Shown here piece by piece: positions 1 to 9,300 of a stretch of DNA of 11,887 nucleotides; within the stretch, counting starts at the first letter, position 1; each line of letters starts with the position of its first letter. Source of the stretch: Goniomonas avonlea (lineage: Eukaryota > Cryptophyceae > Goniomonadida > Goniomonadaceae). The stretch is from contig QUTJ01031458.1 of assembly GCA_003573635.1 (NCBI GenBank), positions 1 to 11,887 of the forward strand, given 5' to 3'. Under the pieces are notes generated by a model. The model was not told where the DNA came from and searched no databases. It saw only the letters and a program-made list of their open reading frames with translations. The translations under genes and the position numbers were made by a program.

Positions 1-155
1 TCTCTCTCCCCCCCACTCCCTCTCCCTCCCGGCCCCCTCCCCTCCTCCCTACATCTTCAGCTTCCCTCTCTCCCGCTTTCTCCCCGCCTCTGCCGTCCCA
101 TCATGCCAATTTGAAATGATAAAGACGCAAGAGCGAGGAAGGGGCGCAGACGTAC
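1..155 (-). other. Intron after exon 25 (partial), pyrimidine-rich on the plus strand
   Basis: Positions 1-95 are almost pure C/T on the plus strand (purine on the transcript), then a short mixed stretch up to the donor. No exon is seen. Confidence 0.7.
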
Positions 156-322
156 CAGAGATTTGCGGGCACAAGCAGCGACGTCGGAACGCTGGACCAT
201 GTTACACTGCTAACGTTGTTCGGGGCACTGACAAATGCACCAATGGTGAGGTTGGAACCTGCGTTGAGCTTGCCAGAGGTCGTTTTGGGGGGGTCGATGG
301 TGACGGTGGGGTAATCTGACGG
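156..322 (-). CDS. Exon 25: next PKD-like repeat; gene continues off the left edge
   Basis: Acceptor tcggcag|CCG (phase 0), donor CTCTG|GTACGT (phase 2). It encodes PSDYPTVTIDPPKTTSGKL, NAGSNLTIGAFVSAPNN and SSVTWSSVPTSLLVPANL. V-x-I-D-P-P opens a new repeat and S-S-V-T-W is its core. Positions 1-155 are intron; the next exon lies outside the window. Confidence 0.83.
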
Positions 323-3300
323 CTGCCGAGAGGTCGTCAGAGGATGTAGGCACTAGACAGAGGGATTTAGTTCCCTCAAGAACTGCGAGACAGAAACAGG
401 CAGGCAGAGAGAGGGAGGACACCGAGACAAAGCTACTGTTGAGAGAGGCGACGCAATCGGACGGCTGCAATTAACGTTGGAGCGACTCTTGTGAATACTA
501 TTATTACGGGGCTAGTGTGGGAGGCAGGGAGAGACAGCGAGGGAGAGGAACCGTCCAAGAACTACTGAGTGCCCACAGCTTCAATAAGGAATCAGCCTTG
601 GGGTAGGATGAGCGAGATGTGCGTGCGTGTGTGTGCAAGTTAGGGGTGTGCAGACGTCTCCTGGGGCAATCATGGAGGAGAGAGTGTACGAGAGAGTCAC
701 AGCTTCTGGGAACACAACCAACGTCAACTGAGAGAGATGGAGGGAGGTTGCGTTACCTGGACCTTCCAGGTCAGGGACTTAGTGGCTGTGAGCGTGCACT
801 TGGTCACTGTGGCTGTGATTGTGTATGTCGTCCCTGAGGTCAGCGTGTTGGCAGCGAAGGAAACCACGGCTGAGGTCATTTGGACGAGTGAAGGCATGCT
901 TGAGCACCCGAGGGCACACGTCCACCTGTTAACCCGGAGTTAAACGACTGCCTGCCTACCTCCCTAAGAACCACCAGCACAGTGTCAGTGGTCAGTGACA
1001 GCGACCATCTCCTCTCCTCCAGATTTACCCCACTCCTCCTTCCACCCCACCTGCCCAATCCATCACCCACACTCCTCGCCCCAAACTCCTTCACGCCACC
1101 TCCAACTCCGCCACCCCTCCATCTCCGCCACGCTTCCACTCCAGCTTGCCCCTGCAGTCCATCGTTCGACGCACTTAATCGACAGCGGGCACGCGGTCGT
1201 GGTCATGTTCCCGCCGATATCGGGGTCTGTCGCCCACGCGCGTATTCCGAAGGCGTCGGAGACAGAGGTGGCGACCAGGCCGGACGGCGAGAGAGCGAGC
1301 GTCGGGGCCGAGGACTTGACCATCACCGTGGCGTTGGCGGACGCCGTCCCGTTGACCGTCACCATCGCGGTGTAGTTCGTGTCTGTGGCGAGCGTGTACT
1401 TTGGGATCGAGAGCGTCGACTCCGTGAGCGAGAAGGCGGAGGTGGCCATGTTCTGGAGCGTCGCCGTGACGTTCACTCCGTTGAGGAAGATCCGCCAGGC
1501 GTAGGTCAGCGACACGGACGTCGGGATGCAGGCGCTGCTGCTGAAGAGCGACGACAGCTTGGTGACCGCGCCCGGGGTCGTGCTGACGGGCTTCGTGTTG
1601 GTGATTGTCACGGAGAGCTGGCTGGCGACAGTGAGAGTGACGGAGCCTGTTTTGGACGTCCCTGCCCAGTTGCGCGCCGTCAGGACAATCTGCGGTTGGT
1701 GGTCAGGCTGCCAGGGCCGCAAGGGGTCAATGGTTAGAGTGTGTGACAGCCGACTCGCGACAGTGACGGTGACGGAGGCTGTTTTGCCATGTGAGCGCGA
1801 GAGTGAGTGTGAAGGTGCGTGTGCGTGAGAATGTCAACGGGAGTGTGAGTGTCAGTGTGAGTGTGGGCAATAATGTGAATGCAAGGTCACATCCATGCTG
1901 GCACGCACACTCAGGTCCCGTTCTCACCCACGCTCACAATCACAATCACATTCACGTTCACATTCACATTCCCTTTGTTGAACGATATTCGAGCTGCAGA
2001 CTCTGGGTTGTCGAACGAGACAATGACTACAAGATGAGGGCACATTGACCAGTCACTACCGCGAGCATGCACGCGAATGCACGCGCGACGGCGAGTGCCC
2101 TCCGTGCCCTCACCTTGTAGTCCCCAGCCAGCATGGTCTCGTTCGCCACGCCGAGAGTCCACGAAGTTGACTGCAGCGCGTTGGCAGCGCGCACAAGGGA
2201 GTACACGTCAAACGAAGCTGGCGCCGTCGTGACCCCCGTGGTCGTCGCCACTGTCGTCGTTGTCGGTGGCTGTGTGGTCGTGGCGTTCGTGGTGTTCGTC
2301 GCGTTGCTCATGTTGGTCTGCATCGGGCCTGCCGTTGTGTTCCACGGGCCGATGAGGTCCCAGTGGAGTCGCAACGGAACGCCGCCTGCACCGTCCACGG
2401 CCGCACCGATCTGGATGGGACTACGTCATGGACTCTGGACCAGTGAGACCAGAGAAGGGCGAGGAGTACGTCGGAGTGGCAAGAGAAGTGCGGAAGAAGG
2501 CCGACAGGGAGGACTAGAGGGACTGGCATCGCCTTGCGACTCCACTTGGAATGAGGTCCCAGAGAAGCACAAAGGAGAGAGAGAAGCGCGTCAGAGACGC
2601 TTCCTCTCCCTCCCGCTGGTCTCTACGTGCTCTCGGCCAGTGAGAGAACAGAGAGGGGTGCTCCAGTAGGCTCGCACTCAGTCTCTGCCCTCTCTCCTAT
2701 CTCGGATCGCTAAACCCTCCTTTGCGGTCACGCTCGCTCGCCGATCCCTTGCGGTTCCAGGGCAGGTCAAAGCAACGCTCACGCACCAGACCGTAGGAGC
2801 AGGTCCCAATCAACACCGGACCCTGCACCACGGCCACCACTGCCAGCGTCTGGTTGGGTGCAGCAACGGGCCACATTCTGGAGTTGTCGAAGAGTTTCAG
2901 CTCCGCTCCACCCACCGACGTTATCGTGGCTGGATCAAAGTCGGGATGGAAGACCAGCGACAGGGACAGCGAGGTGAGGTTGTGGGCTCCGAGGGAGATG
3001 GCGAGGACGCTATCGGAGTGCCACATGCAGGTCGGCGTGGCGTCACGGAGTAGTGTGGAGTTCATTGCCAAGACGTCGGTGCAGTTGACGTGGGCATTTG
3101 GCTGTTTCCGGGTTAGCGCAGTTGCAAGGGGGAGAGCAAGTCCAATGCAAACAACCCGGAGAGAGAAAACGCCACCGTGGAGCTCATCGTTGCTGAAATT
3201 GACTTGGACAATTGCTGTTTCTGCGTTCGCAGTTGCGGGGGAGAGACAGAGCTCATTCAAAATCGAAGCAGAGAGTGAATGGTGGAGAAGGAGAGGGAGG

Positions 3301-6300
3301 GAGGGGGGGAGAGAGGATTTAAGCCATCAAGGAACTACTGAGTGAGAAGGGAGAGGGAGCTAGCGACAGGAGGAGAGAGACAGCACCAACGCCTGTCTGG
3401 GGGCAGGAGAACGAGTGATGAGAAAGAGAGAAAATACACGGAGAGGGGATAAGTTGATTCCAACAGCGCAGAAACCGCTGAGAGGTCTCACCTTCCCGAC
3501 ACTGGACATGTTAGCGCGGTCAGTCGGCTCCGAAAATCGCAAAGTCAATCCGAGAAGATTGTCGTCCCACATAACCGTCGTGTTGAACGACTGCAACAGT
3601 GGTTAGTCTAACTACTCGTCAAGTAGCACGCCGTATGGGCTTAACTCGTGAGCGCGCTTTGAATACAAGACAACAGAACAGTAACAGTGGCGAATGCAGC
3701 AATTGATGGATCGAAACGATGTCTTGAGGCAAGGCAGCTCTTACCGCGGGAGCAGCTATCTGGTACGTCGGTCCATTCGAGTTCATATACAGAGTTACAA
3801 ACTGGCCGTAGGCAAACGGTGGGGAGACACAAGCGTAGCTTGTCGTTGCAGTGCTGTCGAAGGTGCCGGTGCCGGTCCATGTCGCGGCCGTCGACACAAT
3901 CGTGCTGCGGGCGCGTTACAAGGCTTCACGTGTCGTAGTGCTCCTCTCTCCTTCTCTTCTCTCCTCTTCTTCTCTCCTCCTCTTCTCTCCTCCTCCAGTC
4001 TCCTCCTCCTCCCTCTGTGTTCCCCTCCCCTCCTTTCCTTCTCTCCTCTCCTCCTGGGTGGAGACAAAGGATAACACATAGTTGGCAGTCCAAACCCGAA
4101 TCCGAAACCCTCAACCTAAACCTTGAGCCAAGACCCTAATGGCAACCAAATATCGCGGGCAAGCACTCACGTCTGTCGTGACAGGTCTGTGGTGTTCCAG
4201 GTCGGCGCTGAGGTGTTGTAGTACACCCAGTAGCACCGCTCGGAGGATTGAGTGCCGTTGAAGGCTGTCAGCGAGACGTTGGAGCCGCCGGCGGCCCAGA
4301 CGTAGGGAGTTGTCACAGCCAGGAGAATGATGGTCGAGTTTACTTGGACGAGAGTGGGCGTGGTGACGACGGAGGCTGTGAAGTGGGACGTGTGGCAGAG
4401 CTTTGCGAGGCACCAGGTGGAGTTGCAGACTGCGGACACCTGGTCTGTGATCTGCGACAGGTGTGAGAGAGTGTGGCGTGGAGAGAGGGAGAGGGAGAAG
4501 GTGTGAGCGTGACCAGCGAAGCGAGGTGTGGCAGTTTGGCAAGGCACGAGGTGGAGCTGCAGTCAGCGACACGACGGGCATACAGCACACAGATGGCGGG
4601 CAGCCACATCCGACAGGTGTGCGATGTGGGGGAAGAGGGACAAGGGGGGCTGGGAAAGGGAGGGAGGGAGGGGCTCCCCTCCCCCCCCCCCTCCCTCCCT
4701 CTTGTCTACCAACACACACTGTCGTACCCATGTACAGCTTGTAAGGTCGAGTCGTGACAACACGACATCGCTAGAGGAGTTCCCGGCAGGTAAGGAAATG
4801 GGGAACCCCATGTCGATGCAGGAAGCCCCAGTCAGGCCGGAGACAGACTGCTCCTCGGTGCTGGTCGACTTGTACAGCGTGACACCCCACACATCGGAGA
4901 CCTGCTCTCTGTGTGTGAGACAGGATAGACAGAAGACAAGTCGCTCTCTGTACAGGAGCTATCGAATCGTCACACTCACAAAGTGAGCAGCGGAGACAGA
5001 TACAGAGACAGCGACGAGAGATGAGACAGAGACAGGGACAGACTGAGTGACAGAGACATAGACACAGCGAGACAGCGAGACAGCAGAGGCAGAGATAGAT
5101 AAAGACAGAGACAGAGAAAAGCGACACAGAGAGTACCGTCGACACACCTGGTTACCCAGTCCAGACGAGCACGGCGTTAGACTTTGAGAGATCTTTGACT
5201 GCATGACGTTGACAGTATCGGACGACGATAACCCGAGATCAGTCATGGAGGTGGGGAGTGTGATCGACGACCCGTTGAAGCCTACCGAGGTGCCGGACAG
5301 CCTGCGGGAGGCACGGGTGAGAGTCAGGACAGCGGCGCGAGTGCCGACCCCATGATAGCCAGGAGCAACAAAATATTGCACTGCAATTCGAGGATGCATT
5401 GACACAATTCAAGGAACTTAAACCGCTGGTTCGTTCCTCCTGGCTTTGCCTCTGATGGAAACGGGCGAGAGCGAGAAGAGACCGCACACAATGCACTGAG
5501 CGCTGCCGCTCGTGAATATGGGGAGGGGGAGGTTCGTGTGCGTGGACATACAGGCTCTGTTTCTGAGTTGTGGCTTGTGCGCTTGCCCCGTAGGCCGAGG
5601 TCACGGTGGTCGCGTCCTCTCCGGCTGTGGCCGACTCCTGGGTCGCCTTGAGACAGCGGCCGAAGGTTGCGGACACCGTGGACACGAAGCCAGACGTCAC
5701 GTTACAATTGCGTGCTGCTTTGATCTGGAGGCACGCGGTTAGAGGAGTCGAACCCAACAGTCGGCGGCATGGTAAGAGCATCGGCAGCAACGTCTGTGCC
5801 CTGCCCTTGGCAAAGAGGGACCTGGGTGAGCGTTCCGCATCGCAGTGATCAACATTATCAGCGGCATCTCGGAAGGAGAGACCTGGTGAGCGAACAGAAT
5901 AGCAGCGATCATCCTCATTTGCAGGCGTGTGCATTGTGGAGTGAGTGAAGCATCAACAGCACAAGGCAGCAGCATGGCCAAGCGTACCTGGAGCATGAGG
6001 CCCGTCACTTCAACGCAGCTGAGCGCCTCAGCCGTCGTGAACTCTTTGGACTTGGTGGCCGGCTCCAAGATCAGCACGATCGAGTACACCGTGTCGAGAA
6101 CGTCGCAGGTGACCTTCTCGCTGCCGCAGGTCGACAGCGTGGACTTCACAGTGCTGAAGTAGCTCTCGACGGTGCCGTCGTCGGATGCTGTGCTGGTGCC
6201 TTCCAGAGTGGAGAGGGTTGAGGTGAGCGAGCTGTCGCAAGGAGGTCAGAGAGAGAGAGAGGGGGGAGAGGGAGGAGAGAGAGGAGAGAGATGGAGAGGG

Positions 6301-9300
6301 TTGGGCTGAGCGAGCTGCCGGAGAGGGAGGTCAGAGAGAGAGAGAGGGAAGAGAGGGAGGAGAGAGATGGAGAGGGTTGGGCTGAGCGAGCTGCCGGAGA
6401 GGGAGGTCAGAGACAGAGGGAGGAGAGAGAAGAGAGAGAAGGAGTGAGGGGAGGTGAGCGATCTGTCGGGAGGTCAGAGAGAGACAGGATGGAGATGGAG
6501 GAAGGGCGAGAGAGAGGGGTGGGCGAACGTGGGGTTGCGGAGAAACAGGAAACAGGGGTGTCAGAGTCAGCAATTCAGCTGCGGCTACATTTCGCGCAAC
6601 CTCCGCTGGGATGCTGGAATTCTCTCTGCGCGTCGATTCCTCTCGTCTTCTCCCTGCCTCCCTCTCCTCCCTCATCTCCCCCCCGCGTTTGCCCTCTCGT
6701 GGTGGGGGCTTGACTGCACATTAGCATCTCTCTGAGCAGTGTGGTGAACTGCTTACTCGGAGCAGACGCTGGTACTGGAGAGAAGGCGCCGCGTGGTGTT
6801 TGTGACGAAGGTCGTCTGTGCAAGGCTACACATGAGCATCTCAACCAGCACGCCGGAGCCCGCCGTCAGCTTGAGCGACGAGAGCGTGTCCTGCTTCGCC
6901 TTGAGCTTGTCCGCGTCAATCACCACGTTGTTGCCCTCCACAGTCCCGCAGTCAATCTGTCTCGCAGTCAGCCCAGGGTTCCATTTCCTCTCCCTTCCTC
7001 CGAGAGCCAGGTGGGCGCCTGTGCACGGGGGTGTCGCAGTGTGACTGTGACAAGCAGTGAATGCGCCTTTGCACCAAGCAATGGCGTGCAAGTGTGTGGG
7101 GGGTGTGCCAGTGCGTGGGGGGTGTGCGGGGTCCGATACCGATCGGCCTATCTCTGGGTGGGAAATAGCGGCAATGCCAATATAGCGGCGTCGGTACTGG
7201 CCGATACCGACTGCTGTGGTGGAGCTGTTCTTACACAAGAGAGAAAAACGCTCTTCTGGGTGTCGGCATGCACGCGCGTGCTAGGATCGCGGACTGCCGA
7301 CGCACCTTGTCAGACTGCGCTCCAATGGAGCTGTACCCGTGCGCGTACACACTGAAGTTCTGGTTCTTGTTCGGCAGAACGAGATACTCAAAATCGAGCT
7401 GGTTCTGCGTGCCAGACTCCCAGTCACAGTTGCCGTCGGGCGAGGTCAGACCCAGAATGACTTCCTTCACCGGGCCGGGGAAGGACACGCTCACATGGAT
7501 CTGCGTTGGGGTTGGTTCATGTGTCTCGCTGCTGCCTTGCTCCCTCTCCCTCTCCACTCCGCCTCTGCCTCTCTTCCCTTTTCCCTCGCGCCTCCTCGCA
7601 CCCCCCCCCTCCCCCACCCCCCCAACCCATATCCATGCCTGTGTGTCACTCTGTCTCCCCTCCCACCCCCTCGCTGCGGAGAGGAGAGAGAGCCAGCGCG
7701 CGTAAAAGCGAGGCGAGCGGAGGTGGAGCGGAGGTGGCGAGCGGGAGAGGCAGGGGAGAGGGGGGGTGGCGAGCGGAAGAGAGAGAGGGGGGGGAGAGGG
7801 AGAGGGGGAGGGGGTGGCGTGCGAAGACAGGTCGCACCGTGGTTACAAGTCCGTCAACCTTTCCGGCGATAGGCAGACCATCAACTGTCATCGTGCACGT
7901 GCCTCCCTTGGGCTTCGAGGCGACCTGATCCAACAGATTCAGAGAAGAGGTGTTGCCGAGTCTCTTTTCCTCGGATGGGGCTCGAGGTAGCCTAGGGAGG
8001 GAGGGAGGAAGGGAAGGAGGCGAGGGAAAGACACATGCAAGCGAGGGTGTGTGGAGAGAGCGGGGGGGGGGGGCGAGAGAGAGAGGGAGGGAGAGAGGAG
8101 CGAGGAGGAGAAGGATGAGGAGATAGCGGGAGACGGCCTACATAGGTTTCCAGTGTTTGGGTAACGCACCGTGACATAGAACGGCATCTCGCTGGAGTCC
8201 ACCAACACCTGCGTCCTGTTGGCTGTCGCGTTGAAAAACGCTTGCTTCCGAGTTCCTCTGACAACGATAATGTACGGCACATCCTGCCGGACACAGGTTA
8301 CAGCCTCTTGTCGTGAGAGAGGTCATGGGAGTGAGAGGAGCAAGTGAAGGAGGAAGGAAAGACGCTGAATGCGGGATAGTAGGGATAGACCAAGAGGTGT
8401 AACCTGAGAAGGTGGAGAGGGAGGGAGGGAGTGCGACGGCGGCAGAGAGAACAAGCAGGAGGGGGCGAGAACGAGAGGTCTGCAGGTGCCTATCCGTTGT
8501 GTCTCACCTCAAACAGTGCGCCAGCGGCAATTGAGAGAGTCGAATTGCTGTTGAGCATCGAGAACTGCGTTGGGTCCGTGGGTGGGGGCGCGATGCTCCA
8601 GGAGTACGAAAGCTCTTCGACGCTGCTGGAGGCCTCGAACTCCAACTTGTCCGAGGGCAGGATGACTCCTTTGTTGCGCAGGAATGTCTCCTGTTGCAGT
8701 TCGTGTGAGGAGACACGAGGTCATGCGCGAGTGTACGAGGCCCCTGCCACCGATCCCTGTCGCCTGTCACACCTGTCACATTAGTCAGGGCTGCCAGACA
8801 CACCGGAGTAGCGCACACTCACAACACATACACACACTTCCCGCTCACACCTGGTCCGGCTTGTTGATCGAGGTTGCGAAGCGAGGGGGGTCCAGGGCGA
8901 CAACTCGCAGCTCGAGCGCTGCGCTTCTGCTCCTCAGCGACGCGGGGTGATTCATGCCGCAGGTAAGCGAGTAGCTGCGTGAAAAAAACATTAGACACCG
9001 GGAGAATCTTCTTAATATACAACTATATTGACTGAGTTTTATGTTTTCAGCTTTATTTGACCACATTTACAACCAGGGACCAACGTCTGTGAGACCAACC
9101 ACTCACGATGCGTTGGAGCTGCCGAAACCTGATCTTTGATGGTTACTGACGGTGAATGACACAGCTCAGATTGGGTACACAATACGAGATTAGTCCGTAA
9201 GTATCAATGACGATTACATTGTTTGAACGTGTGTAAACCTGAGCTGTCGCCACCCTGTAGGGGCAAGGAGGGAGGGGGCAGAGAGCGAATAGGACAACTG

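Noticed and set aside
982-1737. Long plus-strand open frame (251 codons)
   Set aside because: Antisense shadow of exon 23: the minus frame carries the REJ motifs and fits splice phases, while the plus translation is Arg/Gly-rich with no recognisable fold.
1798-1970. CRISPR-like spaced repeats
   Set aside because: These are imperfect microsatellites with no constant repeat/spacer lengths, in a eukaryotic intron.
2411-2420. Acceptor at 2420 for exon 22
   Set aside because: Phase 2, not compatible with the phase 0 donor of exon 21; the acceptor at 2410 fits.
2133-2669. Plus-strand open frame with a hydrophobic Val-rich stretch
   Set aside because: The apparent membrane segment is the complement of the Asn/Thr codons of exon 22; no support for a plus-strand gene.
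3102-3260. Extension of exon 21 upstream through VQVNFSNDE
   Set aside because: Phase of the exon 20 donor and the CTAAC-equipped acceptor at 3101 fit better; the extension is a degraded copy of the exon start.
4111-4731. Minus-strand open frame of 206 codons
   Set aside because: Runs through an intron, poly-C and purine tracts in a frame different from exons 17 and 18; no motif content.
5302-5405. Extension of exon 16 to an acceptor at 5380
   Set aside because: That acceptor is phase 1 while exon 15 leaves in phase 2; the acceptor at 5301 has a better pyrimidine tract and matching phase.
5239-5934. Minus-strand open frame of 231 codons
   Set aside because: Correct only within exon 15 (5552-5724); the rest reads through introns and out of frame in exon 16.
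6291-6713. Plus-strand Glu/Arg-rich open frame
   Set aside because: Translation of GA-repeat tandem copies in intron 13; low complexity only.
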